From CBDUUP01 sp965370435 (GTDB lineage: Bacteria; Chloroflexota; Anaerolineae; Anaerolineales; UBA11579), in the NCBI GenBank assembly GCA_965370435.1, contig CBDUUP010000281.1, positions 1 through 6,148 on the forward strand: a stretch of DNA of 6,148 nt, read 5' to 3'. Position numbers and translations under genes: made by a program. The notes under the pieces were generated by a model. That model did no database searches, was not told the origin of the DNA, and worked only from the letters and a program-made list of their open reading frames with translations. Positions 1 through 5,802 of the stretch are shown in pieces. Position 1 is the first letter of the stretch, and each line of letters begins with the position of its first letter.

Positions 1-5
1 TCTAT

Positions 6-50
6 GGAGTCGAGGCTTTAGCCGGGTCTACCGGCTGAAGCCTCGACTCC
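6..50. repeat. 20-bp stem hairpin downstream of glnA
   Basis: Positions 6-25 pair with 31-50 around a 5-nt loop. All 20 pairs form, with one G-T mismatch (19/37) that becomes a G-U pair in one RNA strand. It starts 16 bp past the glnA stop codon on the minus strand, so it can fold in the 3' end of glnA mRNA and protect or end the transcript. Only five bases follow it in the window and they are not a T-run, so I do not call it a proven intrinsic terminator. The near-perfect symmetry and bounded ends also suit a dispersed short palindromic repeat, which only a genome search would show. Confidence 0.75.
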
Positions 51-66
51 TATACGATAATATTGA

Positions 67-1404
67 TTACGCCGTCTCCAGATACCGTTTGATCTCCCAG
101 TCGGTCACCCGGGTGCAGTACTCGTTCCATTCCGACAATTTGGCCCGGCTGAAGGCTTTATAGATGAAGGGACCCAGCGCGTCTTTGAGGACTTCGTCTT
201 TTTCCAGTTCGCCCAATGCTTCGGACAGTGAGCCGGGCAGTTCCTGGATGCCCTGCTTCTGGCGTTCTTCGGGAGTGAGTTCGTAGATGTTGACGTTATC
301 CAGCGATTTGGGCGGGGTCAGTTGGTTGTCAATCCCGTCCAGTCCGGCGGCCAGCATCACCGCGAAGGCCAGATAGGGGTTGGCGGAGGGGTCGGGGCAG
401 CGCAGTTCCATGCGCAGGCTGTTGCCCTTGTCGGCGGTGGTGGCGGGGATGCGGATCAGGGCCGAGCGGTTGACCTTGGCCCAACTGACGTAGACCGGGG
501 CTTCGTACCCCGGCACCAGCCGCTTGTAGGAGTTGACTGTGGGCGCGATGATGGCGGCCATAGCCCGGGCATGGTTCAACTGCCCGGCGATGAACCCTTT
601 CCCGGCCGCCGAGATATTATCCTCATCGTCCTCATCGTAGAAGATATTTTCGCCTTCCAGGGTGGATAAGGACTGGTGAGCGTGCATCCCTGAGCCGTTG
701 ATGCCGAAGACCGGTTTGGGCATGAAAGAGGCGATCAGCCCGTATTTGGCGGCCACGGCTTTGGCGGCGTATTTCAGGGTGAGGACGTTGTCGGCGGCGC
801 GCAAGGCGTCGTCGAAGCGGAAGTTGATCTCGTGCTGGCCCAGGGCTACCTCGTGATGGCCCATCTCCACGTCCAGCCCCATCGAGATCAGGGTTTCCAT
901 GATCTCCACGCGGACCCGCAGGGCGTCGTCATCGGCGGAGAAATCGAAGTATCCGCCCACGTCGCCGGGCACCGGATGGATGTTCTCCGCGCCGTTCTGT
1001 TTGTAGAGGAAGAATTCCGGCTCCGGGCCGATGAAGAAGGCCCAACCTCGTTCCTCGATCTTCTTCAACATGCGCTTCAGCGCCCCGCGGGGGTCTCCCA
1101 TGAAGGGGGTGCCGTCGGGCCGGTAGATGTCGCAAAATATTCTGGCCCGGCGAACCTCCGGCACGCTCCAGGGCAGGATGGCGTAGGTGGCCGGGTCGAG
1201 CAGCAATTTCATGTCGCTTTCCTGGATGCGGGCGAACCCTTCTACCGAGGAGCCGTCGAATCCCACGCCGTGCTCCAATGCGCCGGGAAGCTGCTGGCTG
1301 GGGATGTCGACGCTCTTGACCACGCCGACGATGTCGGTGAACTGCAAGGAAATGAGTTTAACGTCATCGGCTTTCACTTTTTTAATCAATTCTTCAGGGG
1401 TCAT
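67..1404 (-). CDS. glnA: Glutamine synthetase, type I (alpha-like)
   Basis: This enzyme makes L-glutamine from glutamate, ammonia and ATP in the cytoplasm, as a dodecamer in this family. The protein is 445 residues, the usual length for the Bacillus-like alpha form. The beta-grasp N-domain carries GFDGSS (48-53). The catalytic barrel has GPEPEFF (126-132) with metal ligands E128 and E130, HHEVALGQHE (183-192) with E185 and E192, NGSGMHAH (236-243) with H241, the flap NSYKRLVPGYEAP (291-303) with E301, and RMELRCPDPS (331-340) with E333 and R335. The insertion of beta-type enzymes is absent. A Tyr does sit in NIYELTPEE near the adenylylation-site position, but alpha enzymes are normally not adenylylated. 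R59 in GFARI aligns with the Bacillus arginine that mediates feedback inhibition. The open frame extends to 1527, but the start at 1404 has an AAAGGAG site 8 nt upstream, and upstream codons overlap the terminator. Expression is probably set by the ribozyme leader. Confidence 0.98.
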   Translation of the reverse strand: MTPEELIKKVKADDVKLISLQFTDIVGVVKSVDIPSQQLPGALEHGVGFDGSSVEGFARIQESDMKLLLDPATYAILPWSVPEVRRARIFCDIYRPDGTPFMGDPRGALKRMLKKIEERGWAFFIGPEPEFFLYKQNGAENIHPVPGDVGGYFDFSADDDALRVRVEIMETLISMGLDVEMGHHEVALGQHEINFRFDDALRAADNVLTLKYAAKAVAAKYGLIASFMPKPVFGINGSGMHAHQSLSTLEGENIFYDEDDEDNISAAGKGFIAGQLNHARAMAAIIAPTVNSYKRLVPGYEAPVYVSWAKVNRSALIRIPATTADKGNSLRMELRCPDPSANPYLAFAVMLAAGLDGIDNQLTPPKSLDNVNIYELTPEERQKQGIQELPGSLSEALGELEKDEVLKDALGPFIYKAFSRAKLSEWNEYCTRVTDWEIKRYLETA

Positions 1405-1412
1405 CAAATTTT

Positions 1413-1419
1413 CTCCTTT
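1413..1419 (-). promoter_or_regulatory. Ribosome binding site fixing the glnA start
   Basis: On the minus strand AAAGGAG lies 8 nt before ATG 1404-1402. It places the start at MTPEEL rather than at the in-frame ATG codons near 1527-1521. Those have no such site and would translate through the terminator hairpin. Confidence 0.9.
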
Positions 1420-1481
1420 GGATAAATGATAGTTAATGTCTGAACGAAACCTAACGCATCTGAACCTCAAAAGTAGATAAC

Positions 1482-1510
1482 AAAAAACGGGCACGCTGGG
1501 TGCGTGCCCG
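1482..1510 (-). terminator. Intrinsic terminator inside the glnA leader
   Basis: In minus-strand RNA, CGGGCACGC (1510-1502) pairs perfectly with GCGUGCCCG (1496-1488) around loop ACCCA. Six U residues (1487-1482) follow directly. It lies between the ribozyme and the glnA ribosome binding site, about 78 nt before the start codon. It must therefore be read through, or glnA must use a second promoter. I see no convincing promoter between it and the gene, so transcriptional attenuation is the simplest reading. Confidence 0.9.
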
Positions 1511-1536
1511 AAAATAATCATAATCAAGGCGCACCC
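1498..1536 (-). promoter_or_regulatory. Candidate antiterminator pairing with the terminator 5' arm
   Basis: In minus-strand RNA, GGGUGCG (1536-1530) can form seven perfect pairs with CGCACCC (1504-1498). That takes the end of the terminator 5' arm and most of its loop, so the two structures exclude each other. The same segment can pair elsewhere: UGCGCC (1533-1528) with GGCGCA (1579-1574), which overlaps the last bases of the ribozyme, or GUGCGC (1534-1529) with GCGCAC (1568-1563). The pairings are visible in the sequence. A switching role is inferred. Confidence 0.45.
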
Positions 1537-1576
1537 TTCCAGAACTAGGCAAGCCAGCTAAAGTGCGCTGTCTTGC

Positions 1577-1779
1577 GCCACCGTCCAGACCTTGTCTCCC
1601 CTGTCGCCAGGGGGTTTTCAGTGTGAACTTGATTCGGAAGGGAGAGAACGAAGCCCGTGGCCGGGCTTCAGAGGCATCCGCTGATCTACTCGATTTTCCT
1701 CCGGTTTCCCGGAGTTAGCGCCTCCTTTGCAGGAGGGAACCTCCACCTCGTCGCCTTGCTCTCGCAAGGCGCAGCCGCT
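1577..1779 (-). ncRNA. glmS-type self-cleaving ribozyme in the glnA leader
   Basis: In minus-strand RNA the predicted cleavage is between A1779 and G1778 (A|GCGGCUGC). P1 is GCCUUGC (1770-1764) with GCAAGGC (1759-1753), loop GAGA. The conserved core follows: GACGAGG (1752-1746), GGAGGUU, AUCGA (1694-1690) and GCGGAUGCC. P2 pairs GAGG (1743-1740) with CCUC (1674-1671). P2.1 pairs GCUG (1775-1772) with CAGC (1683-1680), a changed but compensated version of the usual GCC/GGC. P3 pairs 1669-1663 with 1656-1650, and its loop GCCAC (1661-1657) pairs with GUGGC (1581-1577), which is pseudoknot P3.1. P4 pairs 1628-1620 with 1591-1583 with one mismatch. Its apical hairpin CCCCUG-GCGA-CAGGGG follows an AAAA run, very like the Thermoanaerobacter ribozyme as I recall it. 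In the known class, GlcN6P is the cofactor for cleavage. An insert sits at 1737-1695. The assignment rests on remembered family sequences; no covariance search was run. Confidence 0.9.
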
Positions 1780-1810
1780 ATTTCTCCACATTGGATTGTT
1801 AATTTCCAGT

Positions 1811-1839
1811 ATCTTACACGCGATGGGCGAGGGTGTCAA
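1811..1839 (-). promoter_or_regulatory. Sigma-70-type promoter of the ribozyme-glnA transcript
   Basis: On the minus strand the -35 is TTGACA (1839-1834), the spacer is exactly 17 nt, and the -10 is TAAGAT (1816-1811, four of six consensus bases). The start would be near 1804. That puts about 25 nt of RNA before the predicted cleavage site and gives a leader of about 400 nt. Confidence 0.85.
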
Positions 1840-1851
1840 GGAAATAAGAGA

Positions 1852-1960
1852 TGGGCAACCTCCCGCAGGTTGGTCTGGAAACAGTTATTTGCTAGATAAA
1901 ATCCAGGCGAGATTGGACATTTCGGCCTGAGAGAAAACCTGCGGGAGGTTTTCTTGCCCA
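1852..1960. repeat. 109-bp inverted-repeat element between glnA leader and kinase operon
   Basis: The 15-mer at 1857-1871 is the exact reverse complement of 1936-1950. The match extends outward to TGGGCAA (1852-1858) and TTGCCCA (1954-1960), with four extra bases in the right arm. Each arm is itself a small hairpin, AACCT/AGGTT around a 5-nt loop. The 64-nt interior has no gene and contains weaker pairings such as CTGGA/TCCAG and CAGGC/GCCTG. It looks like a miniature inverted-repeat or other palindromic repeat, but I see no clear target-site duplication. The right arm also serves as a terminator for the kinase operon. Confidence 0.7.
1933..1953 (-). terminator. Likely terminator of the FHA/kinase operon
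   Basis: In minus-strand RNA, GAAAACCT and AGGUUUUC form eight perfect pairs around CCCGC, starting 13 nt after the kinase stop codon. The U residues are partly in the stem, and UCU follows. The hairpin is symmetric and could work in either direction. The weak, A/U-rich base of the stem lowers confidence. Confidence 0.55.
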
Positions 1961-1966
1961 ACAAAG

Positions 1967-3739
1967 TCATGGGGAATTGCGGATATAAAACTCGTCAATG
2001 ATCCCATCGGCGACCTCGTTTCCGCAGGCATCTATCGAACCAATGTAAATCCGCATCCCGGGCTCATCGGAATCTAAGTGCCAGCCGCCGGGAACGCCGC
2101 CCTCGTCTACCCGGATGTCATTGACAATGATCTGTAGGCTGTCTTCATCATTCCAGGGGTCCCAGATGGCCCGGATATTGACCCAATCCCCGGCGCTCCA
2201 TATGGGCGACCGGTAAGGGGTTGAGGTGGAATGGTAATCGCCCTCGACATCAATGACGTATAAACTGAGATACCCATCGTCTGTATCCAGGATCACGGAG
2301 GAAGACGAATACCCGTCCACTGTGATGGCGAACAGCGTCCGAGACTCTCCCACTTCGTTGGCGTCGTAATTGGGTTGGTACCACAGCTCGACCTCTCCCT
2401 GTTCAATATCAAGGTAAAAATCACTGGCCCGAGAGACCGGGAAGGATACCAATTGAAAGTCGTCTGCTTCGCAATCCTGCCCGGAACGGGTGAACAATGC
2501 GCCATTGCCCTCCCAGCCAGGGACGAAATCTGAGGGTAAGAGTGAAGAGAATCCTCCAATACCGACATCCGGCGAGGTGATGTTCTGATTATCCTCCAGG
2601 TTAGTGTACAAGTAGGTATAGTCGGAGGAGTTGAAATCAAAAACACCATTATCGTAGAGCAGCCAGACCCCAACCACAATTGCCGCGAACAGGAGGATGC
2701 CTCCCAGGATGGCGTACCACTTTTTCCAGAAGGGGGTGGTTGGGCGGGCTGGGGATGCTGCCGTAGTGGCGGGGAAATCCCCAGTTTCGGTTTCAGCCAG
2801 CTCCTCAGCGGCGGCAAGGGTTCCCTTTTCGGTGGCTGCTAGAGGGTCGGCGATCTCTTGGGTGGGTTCTACCAGGGTTTCTGCCTGGGGGGAGACGTAT
2901 TGGGCTGTCTCTCCTCGCATGGATGCTGTAAATGCCTGGGCGAATTCACCGGCGCTGGTGAAGCGGTCTTCGGACTTTTTTTCCAGCGCTTTGATGATGA
3001 CATCTTGGACTTGCAAGGGAATGTTGGGATTGAACTCCCGGGGAGGGGGCGGCGGTTCGGTGAGGTGGGCCATGAGGATCTCGGTCACCGACTCTCCCCG
3101 GAAGGGGGTCTGGCCGGTCGCCAATTCGTAGACCACTATGCCCAATGAGTAAATGTCGCTTTGCTCGTTCACCGGTTTGCTGCTGGCCTGCTCCGGCGAC
3201 ATGTACATGGGTGAACCGATAATGCCGCCGGTGGCGGTGATGTGAGCCGAGGAGCTGAGGATCTTGGCGATGCCGAAATCGGTGAGCACCGGGTCCCCGC
3301 TGGCGGCGAACAGAATGTTGGCCGGTTTTATGTCGCGGTGGATAGCGCCAAGTTGGTGGGCGTAATCGAGCGCGCCGGCCAATGGATCCAGGATGCGGGT
3401 GATCTCCTCCAGGGACATGGCTTGTCCCTGGGCGATCTGGCGGGTGATCCGGTCTTTCAAGGTGCCGCTGTCCAGGTATTCCATCACCATGAAAGGCTGG
3501 CCGTCCTGGATGTCAAAGTCGTAGAGTTGGATGATGTTGGCGTGGCGCAGCGAGGCGATCAACTTGGCTTCGTGGAGGAAGCGTTCGTCGAATTGGGTGT
3601 CTTCGGCCAGGTGTGGGAGGATGACTTTGATGGCTACGTGGCGGCCGAGCATCGGGTCGCGGGCCTGGTAGACTTCCGCCATCCCCCCTCGACCTAGCAG
3701 TTCAATGGTTTCATATTTTCCAAAGGTTTTAGCGCTCAT
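1967..3739 (-). CDS. Membrane Ser/Thr protein kinase with LamG-like C-terminal domain
   Basis: This 590-residue PknB-like kinase should phosphorylate Ser/Thr on cytoplasmic partners. The kinase domain (about 9-270) has the glycine loop GRGGMAEVY (16-24), the lysine in VAIK (K38), HRDIKPAN (134-141, catalytic D136), DFG (154-156), activation-loop T168 and T170, and SPEQ (181-184). All catalytic residues are present, so it should be active. A Thr/Pro/Ala/Glu-rich linker (about 275-338) leads to one hydrophobic span (about 341-362) preceded by WKKW, which suggests the kinase is inside and the C-terminus outside. Residues about 365-590 resemble a concanavalin A/LamG-like beta-sandwich. It shows the usual late pattern of W-V-N-I-R-A-I-W-D and I-I-D-E-F-Y-I, and two cysteines (C423, C572) could pair. 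This domain replaces the PASTA repeats of PknB and may sense a glycan or other external ligand. The gene lies 35 bp after the FHA-hydrolase gene and probably shares its transcript. The site before ATG 3739 (GGAAATCCG) is weak. Confidence 0.95.
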   Translation of the reverse strand: MSAKTFGKYETIELLGRGGMAEVYQARDPMLGRHVAIKVILPHLAEDTQFDERFLHEAKLIASLRHANIIQLYDFDIQDGQPFMVMEYLDSGTLKDRITRQIAQGQAMSLEEITRILDPLAGALDYAHQLGAIHRDIKPANILFAASGDPVLTDFGIAKILSSSAHITATGGIIGSPMYMSPEQASSKPVNEQSDIYSLGIVVYELATGQTPFRGESVTEILMAHLTEPPPPPREFNPNIPLQVQDVIIKALEKKSEDRFTSAGEFAQAFTASMRGETAQYVSPQAETLVEPTQEIADPLAATEKGTLAAAEELAETETGDFPATTAASPARPTTPFWKKWYAILGGILLFAAIVVGVWLLYDNGVFDFNSSDYTYLYTNLEDNQNITSPDVGIGGFSSLLPSDFVPGWEGNGALFTRSGQDCEADDFQLVSFPVSRASDFYLDIEQGEVELWYQPNYDANEVGESRTLFAITVDGYSSSSVILDTDDGYLSLYVIDVEGDYHSTSTPYRSPIWSAGDWVNIRAIWDPWNDEDSLQIIVNDIRVDEGGVPGGWHLDSDEPGMRIYIGSIDACGNEVADGIIDEFYIRNSP

Positions 3740-3774
3740 CGGATTTCCATGATCTATTGGTTTGATTTACAGGG

Positions 3775-5460
3775 TTATTTGGTCAGCTCAATTTTAAGCC
3801 GCATTCTGACGTCGTTATCGGCGAAGAGTTTGCCGTGATGCTGCTGGACGGGATGGATATCGGAGCCTTTGATGACGGCGCTTCCTTCGGGGACGCGGTC
3901 ATCGCCGCTGGGATCGGCATCAATGTTCATTTTTTCCCAGGTTCCTTGGGCGGTGCGCACCACGTTTATCTTGGTCACCGTCTCCAACCCGTAGCCGAAG
4001 ATCGATACCGAGGGGACGCTGGTGCGGGTTCCAAGTTCCCGCCGGAACTTCCGGCCCTCACGCAGGAGCGGACGCTGCTCTTTGGGGAGCCAGCTATCGT
4101 CCTTGATGGTGTCAATGGGCAGCCCGGTTTGGTCATACACGCAATTGTAGGTGGGCAGGATTTGATAGGTGGAGGGAAAAGAGGCCATGACCTCGCGCAG
4201 CCTCTCGCCCAGGATGCCAAAGGGCAGCAAATCGGGGCCGAACACCAGGGAGGTGATGGCGAAGGGGACGCCCGAGTGGGGGCCTCCCAGGTAAATGATC
4301 CGCTCTACTTTGTCTTTGCCGCCCAATTTCTCCAGGTAATAGCGAGTGACCAGGCTCCCCAGGCTGTGGGCGACGAGGGTGATAGGAGGGGTCACCTCCC
4401 AATTATCAACAAATTGGGCCAGCTTCTTGGCGGACTGGCGAACGTCCTGCCGCCAATCGTAAGCGAACTCGTGGAAATTATCCCCCCTCTCATAGCCCAG
4501 ACCTTCTACCAGGTAGTCGCCCAAGAGGTTATATTGGTCGGACTTGATCAGGTTTGGGACGATGACGACTTCCTGGACGATCTGCCCCACTTCCAGGGGT
4601 TTGAACTCCGGCAGGCTGAGGATCTCGGGCCGCTTGAAGAGGAACTTTACGTTGGGCCAAATCATCTCGCCGCCCAGCCACAACTCGGATCCCATCAGTC
4701 CAGGGACGAAGATGACCGGGCGTTTGCGGGGCTTTTCTCCTGATCTGGGCGGCTCAATGAGGGTCAGCTCTTCGGGTTCGAATCCCATTTTGAAGACCAT
4801 CCGGGCTTCGCCGACCTGGATTGAGTCACCGCTTTTCAGGTCAACCTCCTCAATGCGTTGGTCTCCCAGAAATGTGCCGTTGCTGCTTTGGAGGTCTTTC
4901 AGCACAAAGCGGTCCCCGCGGCGTTCGATGCGGGCATGATCCCGGGAGACTTTAGGATGGTCGAGAACCACGTCGCTTTTGGGGTCCCGCCCGATATGGA
5001 TCGCGTCCTCAGTGAAGGGGATCTCCCAGGTTTTATCTCCGGCGCTTATCACCAGGCGGGTCATCTCTGTGTCGGTCAAGGTGGCGGGGAGAAAACTTTC
5101 CGCCAGGGTGGCATCCAGATCGGAGTCGGAGTGGATGTCTTCCAGGACGGTTCTATCCAGGGCGAAGTCTATTTCATAGCGCAAGGCGCTCTCCCCTATG
5201 GTGATCAAGTCGCCGGAGGCGAGAGCGGCGCGCTCCACCAGCTTGCCGTTGACTTTGGTGCCGTTGGAGGATTTGAGGTCCACCAGCGTGCATCCATCTT
5301 CATCTAATTCGAATTGGGCGTGGGCGCGGGAGGCTTTAGCGTCTTGGATGATGATATCGTTGGTTGGGGCGCGGCCCAGGCCTACTTTTTTTCCCGATAG
5401 GACAAATTCTTGGTTGGGTTTTCCAGGCGTGGTGAGGACGAGTCTGCCGTAATTTTGCAT
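3775..5460 (-). CDS. Double-FHA protein fused to an LCAT-like alpha/beta hydrolase
   Basis: The 561-residue protein has no signal peptide or clear membrane span. FHA domain 1 (about 5-97) carries GR (29-30), SRAH (44-47) and SSNGT (64-68). FHA domain 2 (about 135-224) carries GR (157-158), SRDH (172-175) and SSNGT (192-196). Both sets of phosphothreonine-binding residues look intact. Residues about 247-561 resemble the lecithin:cholesterol acyltransferase family of serine hydrolases. VPGLMGS (252-258) marks the oxyanion region, AHSLGS (364-369) the nucleophile elbow with S366. D520 or D521 in GDDRVP and H541 or H542 near the end are candidate acid and base. The substrate cannot be named; a lipid or ester is likely from the family. 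A GTG at 5469 is in frame, but it lies inside the ribosome binding site GGAGAAG (5475-5469), which sits 8 nt before ATG 5460, so I chose the ATG. Together with the kinase downstream it forms a likely writer/reader pair. Confidence 0.92.
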   Translation of the reverse strand: MQNYGRLVLTTPGKPNQEFVLSGKKVGLGRAPTNDIIIQDAKASRAHAQFELDEDGCTLVDLKSSNGTKVNGKLVERAALASGDLITIGESALRYEIDFALDRTVLEDIHSDSDLDATLAESFLPATLTDTEMTRLVISAGDKTWEIPFTEDAIHIGRDPKSDVVLDHPKVSRDHARIERRGDRFVLKDLQSSNGTFLGDQRIEEVDLKSGDSIQVGEARMVFKMGFEPEELTLIEPPRSGEKPRKRPVIFVPGLMGSELWLGGEMIWPNVKFLFKRPEILSLPEFKPLEVGQIVQEVVIVPNLIKSDQYNLLGDYLVEGLGYERGDNFHEFAYDWRQDVRQSAKKLAQFVDNWEVTPPITLVAHSLGSLVTRYYLEKLGGKDKVERIIYLGGPHSGVPFAITSLVFGPDLLPFGILGERLREVMASFPSTYQILPTYNCVYDQTGLPIDTIKDDSWLPKEQRPLLREGRKFRRELGTRTSVPSVSIFGYGLETVTKINVVRTAQGTWEKMNIDADPSGDDRVPEGSAVIKGSDIHPVQQHHGKLFADNDVRMRLKIELTK

Positions 5461-5468
5461 CTTTTCCA

Positions 5469-5475
5469 CTTCTCC
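5469..5475 (-). promoter_or_regulatory. Ribosome binding site deciding the FHA-hydrolase start
   Basis: Minus-strand GGAGAAG lies 8 nt before ATG 5460-5458. The in-frame GTG (5469-5467) begins on the last G of this site, too close to be used with it. Confidence 0.75.
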
Positions 5476-5510
5476 ATATTAACTAAATCTTCCCGCCGGA
5501 TCGATTAATA

Positions 5511-5548
5511 GGTAAAGTCCTAATTCCAATTGTGCAATATTCTTTACC
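5511..5548. repeat. Inverted repeat in the FHA/kinase 5' leader
   Basis: GGTAAAG (5511-5517) is matched by CTTTACC (5542-5548) across 24 nt. It lies in the predicted untranslated leader, so it may be an RNA hairpin or a regulator site. No family can be named. Confidence 0.4.
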
Positions 5549-5557
5549 TTGTAAATC

Positions 5558-5590
5558 CATTAGCGTACAGAATTCACAAGTAAGCTAATG
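5558..5590. promoter_or_regulatory. Inverted repeat overlapping the operon -10 region
   Basis: CATTAGC (5558-5564) is matched by GCTAATG (5584-5590) across 19 nt. The right half overlaps the -10 hexamer and the predicted start of the FHA/kinase operon, which is where a repressor could bind. It could equally act as an RNA stem at the transcript 5' end. Confidence 0.4.
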
Positions 5591-5615
5591 ATACTACGAA
5601 AATCTGCAAAGTCAA
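5588..5615 (-). promoter_or_regulatory. Promoter of the FHA-hydrolase/kinase operon
   Basis: On the minus strand the -35 is TTGACT (5615-5610), the spacer is 16 nt and the -10 is TATCAT (5593-5588). Each hexamer matches five of six consensus bases. Transcription would start near 5581, giving a leader of about 120 nt. Confidence 0.75.
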
Positions 5616-5669
5616 CTTGGTTTGGGGTTGGGGGCAGGGCAATCGCAGTTTTCAATGCATTACGGCGTG

Positions 5670-5704
5670 GAAACACTGAATCAATGAAAAAATGAAACAC
5701 TGAA
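5670..5704. repeat. Short direct repeat
   Basis: GAAACACTGAA occurs at 5670-5680 and again at 5694-5704, 24 bp apart start to start, about two helical turns. Two copies in A-rich DNA is weak evidence for a binding site. Confidence 0.35.
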
Positions 5705-5749
5705 AAGATTAATCGCTGGATAAGGATACACGCTTTGGGTGGGATGCAA

Positions 5750-5778
5750 TTGACAAAAAACCTCTTTGTGGATAAAAT
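5750..5778 (+). promoter_or_regulatory. Promoter of the rhodanese-like gene
   Basis: The -35 TTGACA (5750-5755) is a perfect match, the spacer is 17 nt, and the -10 TAAAAT (5773-5778) matches five of six. Transcription would start near 5785, about 62 nt before the start codon. Confidence 0.85.
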
Positions 5779-5787
5779 TCATCTTAA

Positions 5788-5802
5788 TTGCATATATTGC
5801 AA
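5788..5802. promoter_or_regulatory. Palindrome just after the rhodanese start site
   Basis: TTGCA and TGCAA flank a TATAT centre immediately downstream of the predicted transcription start. The position suits a repressor operator. Which regulator would bind is unknown. Confidence 0.4.

Noticed and set aside
1420..1480. Second glnA promoter downstream of the terminator
   Set aside because: TATCAT could be a -10, but the hexamer 17 nt upstream has little resemblance to a -35. It cannot be excluded without transcript mapping.
1405..1527. N-terminal extension of glutamine synthetase by 41 residues
   Set aside because: The extension would be encoded by the terminator hairpin, matches no GS family sequence, and the strong ribosome binding site supports ATG 1404.
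1505..1810. T-box, RNase P RNA or tmRNA in the glnA leader
   Set aside because: There is no T-box AGGGTGGNACCGCG motif, no RNase P GAGGAAAGTCC core, and no tRNA-like ends of tmRNA. The glmS ribozyme model explains the conserved segments and pseudoknots.
1795..1820. GlnR/TnrA operator near the glnA promoter
   Set aside because: TGTAA and TAACA half-sites occur but are 12 nt apart instead of 7 and are not true reverse complements.
1618..1930. Short open frames on both strands between glnA and the kinase gene
   Set aside because: They cover the promoter, ribozyme and repeat arms, lack ribosome binding sites and have no recognisable protein content.
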